Positions 1 through 7,266 of a stretch of DNA of 64,000 nucleotides are shown piece after piece. The position numbers were made by a program, and so were the translations under genes. This DNA is from Cyclobacterium plantarum (lineage in GTDB: Bacteria > Bacteroidota > Bacteroidia > Cytophagales > Cyclobacteriaceae), in NCBI RefSeq assembly GCF_011290685.1, contig NZ_JAANYN010000009.1, positions 1-64,000 of the forward strand. Reading direction: 5' to 3'. Numbering within the stretch: position 1 is the stretch's first letter; the number at the start of each line of letters is the position of its first letter. The notes beneath the pieces were generated by a model. It searched no databases and had not been told where the DNA came from. It saw only the letters and a program-made list of their open reading frames with translations.

Positions 1-494
1 AAACCGCTTTTCCATAACTTTCTGCTTACGCTGTCAATATACCTGCTTTTTAGTTATTGAAAAAGTGCCTTGTTCAATTAATTAAATTATACCACATAAT
101 TTGAATAAAAAAATTTTATACCTAAAATTTATTATATGTATAAGAAATCAAGTGTTAATAAAAAATTGTAAATTCTTCAAAATTTAATATTTAATAAAAA
201 ACTCTTCTTTTCATCAAATAAAAAATAATTTTTTTACTATATTTTTAAAATTAACTTTTGTTGAAATAACTAAGTAAAAAATTAAGTTTTAATTTAGTTG
301 ATAAAAAACTGCATCTTTTTGTATCTTAGCAGTTGATTTTTGTATTTCATATCAGTTGACAGACCAGGTGTTTCCTAACTGTTCAAAATAAATTGAATAA
401 AGCAAATGACCACTAAAAGAACTGAAAATTATTAAAACTAGACTATTTGAATTTAAATTATATTCTTTATAAATTTTAAAATATTTTTATAACA
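1..494. other. AT-rich intergenic region upstream of the curli locus
   Basis: No coding region is supported here. The stretch is strikingly A/T-rich compared with everything downstream, with many homopolymeric A and T runs. It precedes the regulator gene at 495 and should hold its promoter, but I found no exact TAnnTTTG -7 box, so I do not place one. Such AT-rich DNA is typical of regulatory regions bound by nucleoid proteins, which is inference here. Confidence 0.5.
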
Positions 495-1493
495 ATGACT
501 AAAACCCAAAACAACCTATTATTTATAAGTCCGCCCGAACATATAAATGAGCAAGTTATTGATCTCATGAGATCCAATGGATTCAAAGTAAATATTGTTT
601 CCGAAGTAGATGATGCCTTGAAATGTCTTCAAAATACCAAATACCAACTAACATTAAGCACGGAATTCATTGATGAGGCAAAAGGCGATCTGATTTTTCA
701 AACGCTGGAACCTGAGCTACTCTCTCAAGCAATTCCTTTTTTTTTAATATTGGAGGATTGCAAAAAAGAGGATATCATGCTTGCGTTAGAGCTTGGAATT
801 GACAATATCATTTTTCTACCATTGGACCAAGAAGCAACCATTAGGAAAGTAAATAAAGAAATCGCTAAAAAAAAGTATTTTAATTTTTTGAATACTTCTG
901 ATTTCAAATTTTATTTTAATAATTCCCATATACCTATGCTTTTGGTTGATAACGACCACATTCAGGAAGTCAACAACTCTTTTAGCTGCATTCATCAAAA
1001 AAATGGTCTGAAGGGGAAGCGTATTGATGAAGTTTTTGAATTCCCTGATTCCTCACTGGAAAAATTAAATTACAAACGGTTTGATAGCAAAATCTCAAAT
1101 TATTGTAAAATAAAGAACATTTCCTTTAAAGAGGCTAGAGAAATCAGTTTTAACATATTGATGTTTAAAGGTACTTATTTTAACCATAAGACCTACTTGA
1201 TTGAATTGTCCCCGAATCCCGAATCTGGGATGGAAATAAGTTATAATAGTAAAAGGGAAGAGCTTGGAAATTACCGAAACCCTATTCTTACACCCAGGGA
1301 GCACCAGGTATTGGAATTGTCTTCAGAGGGACTTCCAATTAAATTAATTGCAGATCGGTTGTCTGTTTCAAACCGTACGATTGAGAAGCATCGATCAAAT
1401 ATTATGGAAAAATTAGGAGTAAGGAATATTATAGAGGCAGTTTCGACAGTAAATACTCTAAGAGGGGGTAATAACCATATTGAAGCCTTATAA
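495..1493 (+). CDS. LuxR-family transcriptional regulator with pseudo-receiver and PAS-like domains (CsgD-position regulator)
   Basis: A 332-residue cytoplasmic DNA-binding protein. Residues 1-127 have the alternating strand/helix pattern of a response-regulator receiver, but the strand that should end in the phospho-acceptor Asp reads LTLST (residues 52-56), so phosphorylation is unlikely. Residues about 135-250 look PAS-like (PMLLVDNDHIQEVN). Residues 265-322 form a LuxR/GerE helix-turn-helix: LTPREHQVLEL, then SNRTIEKHRSNIMEKLGV. It sits just upstream of curlin and csgEFG genes on the same strand, the position of CsgD in enterobacteria, which also has a degenerate receiver plus LuxR HTH. 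A role as activator of this locus is inferred from position and architecture. Start ATG at 495; no Shine-Dalgarno, as usual in this phylum. Confidence 0.8.
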   Translation: MTKTQNNLLFISPPEHINEQVIDLMRSNGFKVNIVSEVDDALKCLQNTKYQLTLSTEFIDEAKGDLIFQTLEPELLSQAIPFFLILEDCKKEDIMLALELGIDNIIFLPLDQEATIRKVNKEIAKKKYFNFLNTSDFKFYFNNSHIPMLLVDNDHIQEVNNSFSCIHQKNGLKGKRIDEVFEFPDSSLEKLNYKRFDSKISNYCKIKNISFKEAREISFNILMFKGTYFNHKTYLIELSPNPESGMEISYNSKREELGNYRNPILTPREHQVLELSSEGLPIKLIADRLSVSNRTIEKHRSNIMEKLGVRNIIEAVSTVNTLRGGNNHIEAL

Positions 1494-1527
1494 AATTCTA
1501 AGGGTACTTTAACATTTTTCTTGTGTT

Positions 1528-1612
1528 TATAATTTTTCTTTAAGCGGCCACTTGGAGTCGCACATGGTTGATAGTCATCCTATTGTGTAACGGCTACGTA
1601 ATGCTCGATTTC
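1528..1612. repeat. Dispersed intergenic repeat, copy 1
   Basis: About 85 bp between the regulator and the first curlin gene. It matches 41641-41752 closely (shared core GGCTACGT then ATGCTCGATTTC, preceded by CATGGTTG and TAGTCATCC), with a roughly 24-bp internal gap relative to that copy. A more degraded copy lies at 43371-43484. It has no coding capacity I can support. Confidence 0.65.
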
Positions 1613-1672
1613 AACTGAATTTTCATACGTATTTTCACTAACACGAAATTTTTAGCCCTCGGAAATCACGCA

Positions 1673-1703
1673 TTGCCTGGGTCGATTTTTATACCTAAAT
1701 TTG
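1673..1703 (+). promoter_or_regulatory. Putative Bacteroidota-type promoter of the curlin genes
   Basis: A -7 box TAAATTTG (1696-1703) matches TAnnTTTG exactly, with TTG at 1673-1675 as a possible -33 element. Transcription would start near 1710, about 32 nt before the ATG at 1742. This argues against translation from the in-frame TTG at 1673. Confidence 0.45.
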
Positions 1704-1741
1704 TTTTAACAGAGTACGAATTACATTTTAATTATATTGAT

Positions 1742-2161
1742 ATGCATCTTTTTGTATTTAACCTTAATATGCTTTTCAGAATATTCTTTTTCCTGACCAT
1801 TGGTCTTCTACTGGCCAATTTCGCAAAATCACAAGATTTGAAAACTTCAAAAAACGTTGCTCGCGAGCAAAAACGCGATGCTCAGGAGCACGAAATCAGC
1901 ACTGTTGATAGTATTTATATCCAAACTCAAGGTAATTCGAATTTTATAAAAATTAACGATAAAACCTTTCAAAACATTAAAACCATAATGGTCAAGGATT
2001 CAGTAAGCGGGACATTAATTCAAAAAGGAGGAAAAAATTCAATAAATGTAAGCGTAAATAATGTTGAAGGCTCTTCCATCACCGTACGACAATCCGGCCA
2101 AAACAACCAAGCGACAATCAAACAGAGTACCAAAAATGAAAGACAAAAAGATGATCAATAA
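1742..2161 (+). CDS. Small secreted curlin-repeat-like protein (possible minor curli subunit)
   Basis: A 139-residue protein read from ATG 1742; an upstream in-frame TTG at 1673 is less likely because it coincides with the predicted promoter. The N-terminus is a hydrophobic signal peptide ending near AKSQ. A Lys/Arg-rich stretch follows, then two or three weak curlin-like motifs (IYIQTQGNSNFIKI, GTLIQKGGKNSINV, ITVRQSGQNNQATIKQ) with the glutamine/asparagine spacing of curlin repeats. The C-terminus is charged (KNERQKDDQ). It lies 43 bp upstream of the main curlin gene and is probably co-transcribed. A nucleator or minor subunit role, like CsgB, is plausible but rests only on repeats and context. 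Confidence 0.65.
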   Translation: MHLFVFNLNMLFRIFFFLTIGLLLANFAKSQDLKTSKNVAREQKRDAQEHEISTVDSIYIQTQGNSNFIKINDKTFQNIKTIMVKDSVSGTLIQKGGKNSINVSVNNVEGSSITVRQSGQNNQATIKQSTKNERQKDDQ

Positions 2162-2204
2162 AGATATACTAATCAATCAATTATAAACCAAAACAAAAAC
2201 AAAA

Positions 2205-3260
2205 ATGAAAAAAGCAAGTATTTTATTCTCCATGTTGTTTGCTGCAGGCATTGCCTTCGCACAGGACGATCCAAACAACACCTCTCAGATTACACAATCT
2301 GGAAACAATCAAAACGCTGATGTTGAACAATCTGGCGCAAACGAAAATTCTTCGGTGATCAACCAAGAAAATCGGGACAATGTAGCGAATGTTACTCAAA
2401 TTTCAACAAGTGCTTTTGAGGAAAACACCACGCTTTCTAACATTAACCAAATTGGACGAAACAATGAGGCCACAGTAGAACAAACCCACGACGGAGCGCT
2501 TGAATCAAGAGCTGGAGCTTTGGCGGCGTACATTACACAGTCAGGTAATAATAACGAAGCTATTCAAAGACAAGGTCCACACGGTCAGTTGGGTACAAGT
2601 ACCGCCTCCATTAACCAAAGTGGCAGTGATAACTTTGCCTCACAAAATCAGGTGAGGTATGGAAATACAGCTTCCATAGTCCAATCCGGTGATAACAATA
2701 ATGCACAGCAAGCTCAGGACATCAATATGCTTATTGATGAAGAAGGTAGTATGAACAACGGATCGATTAATCAGGCCGGAGATAATAATACGGCTACTCA
2801 AGTGCAAGACGGATGGGCCAATACCGCTACAGCCAACCAGTCTGGTAATCATAATTCAAGCACCCAAACCCAAGATGCCTGGGTAAGCACAGCCTCCGTT
2901 AATCAAGCCGGTAATGACAATAGTGCCATGCAAGATCAAACTGGAAGTCTTAACTTCGGATATATCAATCAGTACGGAAACAGGGGTACCGCAGAACAAA
3001 CTCAAAGTTCAGACCTAAGACGTTCTAGTGGATATGATCCATTAAACCTCGCAACCATCAATCAGTATGGAGTTGATAACGAGGCTTATCAAACTCAAAC
3101 TACACCTGGCGGAGATATCGTATTGAATGAAGCCATGATCCTACAGGACGGAGCTCGCAATTATGCAAACCAGATCCAAACGGGCGGAAGTAATTTTAGC
3201 AATGTGTCGCAAGTTGGTAATGACCTAACTGCAAACGTTAATCAAACTTTCGGACTGTAA
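2205..3260 (+). CDS. csgA: Major curlin-repeat amyloid subunit (CsgA-like)
   Basis: A 351-residue secreted protein with a clear signal peptide (residues 1-20, ending GIAFAQ). The mature part is almost entirely curlin repeats: I count 13 units of the form INQ-x-G-x-x-N-x-A-x-x-x-Q, for example ITQSGNNQNADVEQ, INQSGSDNFASQNQ and VNQAGNDNSAMQDQ. In E. coli CsgA (five repeats, about 150 residues) the Gln and Asn ladders stack into the amyloid beta-solenoid, so this one is more than twice as long. Spacers of 8-15 residues interrupt repeats 3-4, 6-7, 10-11 and 11-12. It is followed by a strong hairpin terminator, which would let this subunit be made in excess over CsgEFG. Expected to be secreted through the CsgG encoded downstream and polymerised at the cell surface. 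Confidence 0.9.
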   Translation: MKKASILFSMLFAAGIAFAQDDPNNTSQITQSGNNQNADVEQSGANENSSVINQENRDNVANVTQISTSAFEENTTLSNINQIGRNNEATVEQTHDGALESRAGALAAYITQSGNNNEAIQRQGPHGQLGTSTASINQSGSDNFASQNQVRYGNTASIVQSGDNNNAQQAQDINMLIDEEGSMNNGSINQAGDNNTATQVQDGWANTATANQSGNHNSSTQTQDAWVSTASVNQAGNDNSAMQDQTGSLNFGYINQYGNRGTAEQTQSSDLRRSSGYDPLNLATINQYGVDNEAYQTQTTPGGDIVLNEAMILQDGARNYANQIQTGGSNFSNVSQVGNDLTANVNQTFGL

Positions 3261-3281
3261 ACTTCGCTCCTATTTTATTTT

Positions 3282-3318
3282 AGGTTTCCATCAATTTTGT
3301 TGGTGGAAACCTATTTTT
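3282..3318 (+). terminator. Intrinsic terminator or attenuator after the major curlin gene
   Basis: A near-perfect hairpin: AGGTTTCCATCAA (3282-3294) pairs with TTGGTGGAAACCT (3300-3312), a 13-bp stem with one G-T wobble and a 5-nt loop, followed by ATTTTT. It lies 21 bp after the stop codon at 3260 and upstream of the next curlin-like gene, so it probably separates abundant subunit mRNA from the secretion genes. Confidence 0.8.
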
Positions 3319-3366
3319 AAAATAAAATCTTTTTGCAATGTCGCAAAAATTCCTTTTATTGATTCA

Positions 3367-4041
3367 ATGTCTTCTCCGATTTCATATTACTTTATTTTAT
3401 TGATCAATGTTAGTGCCATACAGGCATTTTCTCAAGAATCAATAGACCCTGAGGCAAGTATTTTACTTAATGTTCAAGCCATTGAAATGTATGAACAGCA
3501 GGAACGGAACAACAGTGTAATTATTGAGCAGGTGGGTAGCAATAGCAATGCAAGGGTATTTCAGGAAAATAAAGGAAATGGGGTTAACTTTATAATTCTG
3601 AAACAGTCAGGCAATAGCAACAGGGGATACGTAGACCAAAGTGGTAGGGGACATCGTACTGAAGTCAATCAAAATGGTGACCAAAATGAGGCCAATTTAT
3701 GGTCAATAGGAGAAGGGGTAATCACAAGTGTGCTACAAAACGGTAATGAAAACAGCATCAATAGCTATATTTTTCAGGACGGAATAACCTATAGGTCAGC
3801 GGCTTTGATACAAGAAGGGAACCGAAACAGTATTGATCTTTCATTGGTAGGAAATGGAGTTGATACCAATATAACTAATCAAAACGTACGGATTTCACAA
3901 TTTGGAAATCAAAATGAGGTAGACGCGATGATGGAAGGTTTCAGCTCATCTTTTGAAATAACACAAAATCCGGGTATAAATGGAGAGGGAATGAAAATAA
4001 ATATTTCCACATCTCAATTTAACTTTCCTATGAAAAGATAA
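3367..4041 (+). CDS. Secreted curlin-repeat protein (possible CsgB-type nucleator)
   Basis: A 224-residue protein with a signal peptide (residues 1 to about 23, SAIQAFSQ) and about six or seven degenerate curlin repeats: VIIEQVGSNSNARVFQ, LKQSGNSNRGYVDQSG, VNQNGDQNEANLW, VLQNGNENSINSYIFQ, LIQEGNRNSIDL, ISQFGNQNEVDAM. The repeats vary more than in the upstream subunit and the last 30 residues depart from the pattern, features also seen in the E. coli nucleator CsgB. The gene lies between the terminator at 3282-3318 and csgE, so it may be expressed with the secretion machinery. The nucleator role is inference; it could equally be a second structural subunit. Confidence 0.75.
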   Translation: MSSPISYYFILLINVSAIQAFSQESIDPEASILLNVQAIEMYEQQERNNSVIIEQVGSNSNARVFQENKGNGVNFIILKQSGNSNRGYVDQSGRGHRTEVNQNGDQNEANLWSIGEGVITSVLQNGNENSINSYIFQDGITYRSAALIQEGNRNSIDLSLVGNGVDTNITNQNVRISQFGNQNEVDAMMEGFSSSFEITQNPGINGEGMKINISTSQFNFPMKR

Positions 4042-4135
4042 AGAAAAAATTTAATCGCCGAAACTTCTTTTAATTTACAAAAATTTTATATTCCTTCACA
4101 GGCGGATTGGTGTAACATTTAGATTGGTATAGGAA

Positions 4136-4648
4136 ATGAAGATGTTGATAATGTATATATCGCTTTTTATATTTTTTTCTGACGATTTATTGGCACAATC
4201 TGACAGCACAAAGGTGCAAACCGGCAACGATTCTATTAAAGAAGCCCCAGAGGCCCTGATTAATTTATTGGAATCCATTACCGAAGAAGAAAAAAAACGA
4301 GCGAAGGAAGTGTCGGAGTTGGAAATAGATGGCCTGCTTATAGATGAAACAAAGACCAAAAGTGGTAGGGATTTTTTCGAATTCTTTTATAGACAATGGG
4401 AGGCACCTCAGGATGCCAGTAATTACTCCATATTTATTAAAGAAAAACCATTTCGGCTCAGTACAACTATGATTGAAATTTATATCAATGAAACGATGGT
4501 ATTTCAATCTCTATTACAACCAAGAAATGATGTTGTGGAGCAATTGGTGTCACAATCGATTGGCTCAACTTACATGTATTTGGCAAGGTATGAGGAAATA
4601 GTAAGGGAACTTGCCGGGGAAGAACGCTCTGGTTCTGGCATATTTTAA
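4136..4648 (+). CDS. csgE: Curli assembly protein CsgE
   Basis: A 170-residue periplasmic protein with an N-terminal signal peptide ending near LLAQS. The CsgE domain covers about residues 65-160: GLLIDETKTKSGRDFFEFF, an aromatic segment with RQWEAP, then INETMVFQSLLQPR, matching the E. coli order GLLTNHTVSSIGHDFY, KWES, VNQDVIFQTFLFP. In E. coli CsgE caps the periplasmic side of the CsgG channel and delivers CsgA. The protein is longer than the E. coli one because of an acidic, Lys-rich N-terminal insert (residues 20-60). It is 11 bp from csgF and clearly in an operon with csgF and csgG. Confidence 0.92.
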   Translation: MKMLIMYISLFIFFSDDLLAQSDSTKVQTGNDSIKEAPEALINLLESITEEEKKRAKEVSELEIDGLLIDETKTKSGRDFFEFFYRQWEAPQDASNYSIFIKEKPFRLSTTMIEIYINETMVFQSLLQPRNDVVEQLVSQSIGSTYMYLARYEEIVRELAGEERSGSGIF

Positions 4649-4659
4649 ACTAAACGACA

Positions 4660-5088
4660 ATGAAGAAGATTCTATTTATTTTAACTCTGTGTATTTATTA
4701 TTCGATTGGTTTTTGTGAAGCTCAGCAAATGGTATACAAGCCAAAAAACCCAGCATTTGGTGGAGAAACTTTTAATTATCAATGGATGCTAAGTTCTGCT
4801 CAGGCGCAAGATACCACCGTCGACCCTTCGCAGCAGCAAAGGACCCAAACGGGATTTTCCCAACGATCGCCACTCAATGATTTTACGGAAAGTTTGAACA
4901 GACAAATCTTAAGCAGGCTTTCCAGAGAACTGGTATTGAGACAATTCGGGGAAGATGAAATACAAGAAGGTAGTTACCAATTAGGAGATTATCAAATAGA
5001 AATTGGAAGTGGAGGTGCCGGAATTAATATCAATATAGTGGACAACAGAACCGGCGCAAGTACAGTAGTCGATGTTCCATTTTTTTAG
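4660..5088 (+). CDS. csgF: Curli assembly protein CsgF
   Basis: A 142-residue secreted protein with a signal peptide ending at about CEAQQ. The mature start MVYKPKNPAFGGETFNYQW keeps the conserved NPxFGG element of the CsgF segment that binds inside the CsgG pore. LLSSAQAQ-like residues and the C-terminal LNDFTESLNRQILSRL and DNRTGASTVVDV also follow E. coli CsgF (DNFTQAIQSQIL, DRKTGQTSTIQV). CsgF couples secretion to nucleation on the cell surface. It lies between csgE and csgG, 24 bp upstream of the latter. Confidence 0.92.
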   Translation: MKKILFILTLCIYYSIGFCEAQQMVYKPKNPAFGGETFNYQWMLSSAQAQDTTVDPSQQQRTQTGFSQRSPLNDFTESLNRQILSRLSRELVLRQFGEDEIQEGSYQLGDYQIEIGSGGAGININIVDNRTGASTVVDVPFF

Positions 5089-5112
5089 TAAGAATATTTT
5101 AACTTAGTGTTG

Positions 5113-6495
5113 ATGAAATTTTTGTGGAAGCAGTTGAATTCGTATGTCCAAATTCTAGCAGTATTAATTTTCCTGGGTGGTTGTAGCCCATTTTTTTACC
5201 AGCCTTTTGGAGACAGGGATGCTGCTCTTGGCCCTGAAACAAAAATGAAGAAGGAGCTTTTGTCCTTACCTGAGCCAAAAGAACCAGTGGTAGTGGCAGT
5301 ATACAAGTTCAGGGACCAAACAGGTCAGTACAAGGAGTCGAATGTTGGTGCCAGCTGGTCCACAGCAGTGACCCAGGGGGCAACGAATATATTGATAAGG
5401 GCATTGGAAGAGTCTGGCTGGTTTGTCCCCATAGAAAGAGAAAATATCAGTAATCTATTAAATGAAAGAAAAATAATCCGATCAAGTAGGGAGCAATATG
5501 AGGGAAACAATAACATTCTTTTGCCTCCGCTCTTATTCGCAGGTGTTCTTCTAGAAGGAGGTATTGTTTCCTATGAAACCAATGTTTTTACAGGCGGAGC
5601 AGGAATAAGGTACTTTGGTTCAAATGTTTCTTCGCAGTACAGGGAAGACAGGGTATCCATTTATTTAAGAGCTGTGTCTACAAGTAACGGAAAGGTGTTA
5701 AAAACTGTATATACCACCAAATCAATCTTGTCTCAAGAAGTGAGTACGGGCATTTTTCGGTATGTGAAATTCAAAAGATTACTGGAGGCAGAAATGGGTT
5801 ATACCCACAATGAACCCAGAGAACTGGCCATTACCGAAGCGGTGGAAAAAGCTGTTCACAGCCTGGTCATAGAAGGGATAATAGGTCGACTTTGGGAATT
5901 AAATGAACCAATCGACTCGGCACAACATATTATTGATGATTATCTGGAAGAAAAGGAAGCCAACCGTGAAATTGACTATATGGGTCAGCCCCATATTTAT
6001 CAAAACAGATCGGGATTTTATCTAAACCCCATGTTGACCACTCAAAATTACTTAGGAGATTATCCTTCAAGTGAGATTCGGGGGGGAATCAATTATTCAA
6101 TCGGATTTGGAATCAATAAATCACTTTATTTTGAAACAAGCCTTGGCTATCACCAGGTTAATGTAGAAAATTTAATGAATTCATTTGAATTCTATGGGGA
6201 TGGAAACTTGGTTTTCTTAGCTAACCCCACAGGTAAACTATCTCCCTTATTTAGTATTGGTGGGGGTACTTATTATAATTTCGGCAATGAAATAGGCCTC
6301 TCTCAAAATCAATTGTTACCATATTTTACCTACGGGGCTGGTATTGAATATTTAGTCTCACCAAAATCAGCACTTACTTTGAAGGCATACTTAAACCAAC
6401 ATATGACAGATAGTTATGATGGTGTCGTTGCAGGCTCACTTGACGATATTATAGTGGGGGCCAGAATAGGATTAAAAATTTACTTAGGAAATTGA
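5113..6495 (+). CDS. csgG: Curli secretion channel lipoprotein CsgG with extra C-terminal barrel-like domain
   Basis: A 460-residue outer-membrane lipoprotein read from ATG 5113 (GTG and TTG codons just upstream are also in frame). Lipobox LGGC gives Cys24. Residues 55-285 are the CsgG domain: VYKFRDQTGQ, WFVPIERENISNLLNERKII, LLEGGIVSYETN, GIFRYVKFKRLLEAEMGYT. CsgG forms the nonameric channel that exports curlins. E. coli CsgG is about 277 residues, while this protein continues for about 170 residues (290-460) with alternating Gly/aromatic beta strands (GFYLNPML, GFGINKSLYFETSLGYH, FSIGGGTYYNFG, YFTYGAGIEYL, IIVGARIGLKIYL) that look like an outer-membrane barrel or OmpA-like beta domain. By alignment on STAV, the E. 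coli constriction residues Tyr51, Asn55 and Phe56 correspond here to Asn77, Ser81 and Trp82. Confidence 0.92.
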   Translation: MKFLWKQLNSYVQILAVLIFLGGCSPFFYQPFGDRDAALGPETKMKKELLSLPEPKEPVVVAVYKFRDQTGQYKESNVGASWSTAVTQGATNILIRALEESGWFVPIERENISNLLNERKIIRSSREQYEGNNNILLPPLLFAGVLLEGGIVSYETNVFTGGAGIRYFGSNVSSQYREDRVSIYLRAVSTSNGKVLKTVYTTKSILSQEVSTGIFRYVKFKRLLEAEMGYTHNEPRELAITEAVEKAVHSLVIEGIIGRLWELNEPIDSAQHIIDDYLEEKEANREIDYMGQPHIYQNRSGFYLNPMLTTQNYLGDYPSSEIRGGINYSIGFGINKSLYFETSLGYHQVNVENLMNSFEFYGDGNLVFLANPTGKLSPLFSIGGGTYYNFGNEIGLSQNQLLPYFTYGAGIEYLVSPKSALTLKAYLNQHMTDSYDGVVAGSLDDIIVGARIGLKIYLGN

Positions 6496-6502
6496 TCGTA
6501 AA

Positions 6503-7138
6503 ATGAAGGTAGTTTATTATTTAATATCAGCCGGCTTGTTTATTTTTTTCACAGGATGTGAATTAGAGCATATCACCGAAGACAAATTTGGCACTATTTC
6601 CGGAATAGTGGTTGATGGAGAAAATTACGAACCATTGTCAGGGGTTCAAATTTCAACAACGCCCCCAAGTACCATCGTATTAACCGATGAAGAAGGGGCT
6701 TTTCTAATAGAAATGGTAAAAGACGGTGAAGTAGTGATTTCTGCAAGAAAAATGGATTATTTAACCGCCAGTGTGAGTGTAGCCGTAAATGAGGACCTCA
6801 ATACCTCCCTGACTTTTTTTCTTTTAGAAGATGATAATGATGTTGGAAACGTAGTCATATACGATCCAATACCAGGAAACGGGGCCGTAGGACAAACGGA
6901 AGATTTGACCCTGGAGTGGAAAGTGGATCAGGATGTCAGGTCCAGGGAACTAGAATTCAATGTTTATATCTTTGAATCAAATTCCACTACTCAAACCCTA
7001 TTGGGTGAAAATCTATTAGGAAGGGAAATAGGGGTTTCCAACTTAAAACCAAACACAACCTATTTCTGGTATGTTGTTGCCAAATACCAAGGAAGAAACG
7101 TAGCAAATAGTCCAACCTGGACTTTTAGGACTGACTAA
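6503..7138 (+). CDS. Lipoprotein with carboxypeptidase-regulatory-like and fibronectin-III-like domains
   Basis: A 211-residue lipoprotein (FFTGC, Cys19) lying 7 bp after csgG, so almost certainly in the csg operon. Residues about 30-105 have the CarboxypepD_reg-like fold pattern (TISGIVVDGENYEPLSGVQI, LTDEEGAFLIEM). Residues 115-211 resemble a fibronectin type III domain with typical endings (LKPNTTYFWYVVAKY, SPTWTFRTD). No counterpart exists in the E. coli csg operons. Position suggests an outer-membrane accessory, perhaps anchoring or organising curli fibres; this is inference. Confidence 0.75.
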   Translation: MKVVYYLISAGLFIFFTGCELEHITEDKFGTISGIVVDGENYEPLSGVQISTTPPSTIVLTDEEGAFLIEMVKDGEVVISARKMDYLTASVSVAVNEDLNTSLTFFLLEDDNDVGNVVIYDPIPGNGAVGQTEDLTLEWKVDQDVRSRELEFNVYIFESNSTTQTLLGENLLGREIGVSNLKPNTTYFWYVVAKYQGRNVANSPTWTFRTD

Positions 7139-7266
7139 ATAAAGTTTTTATTGGTATGCTTTAATTTTTGGTGAAGAACAAAATTTTTAACGATTAGATT
7201 AGTATTAGATTTTCAGTAGCATTAAATGTAGTAAGTTTTACTTGCCATTGGTACTTATTTTTGGAA

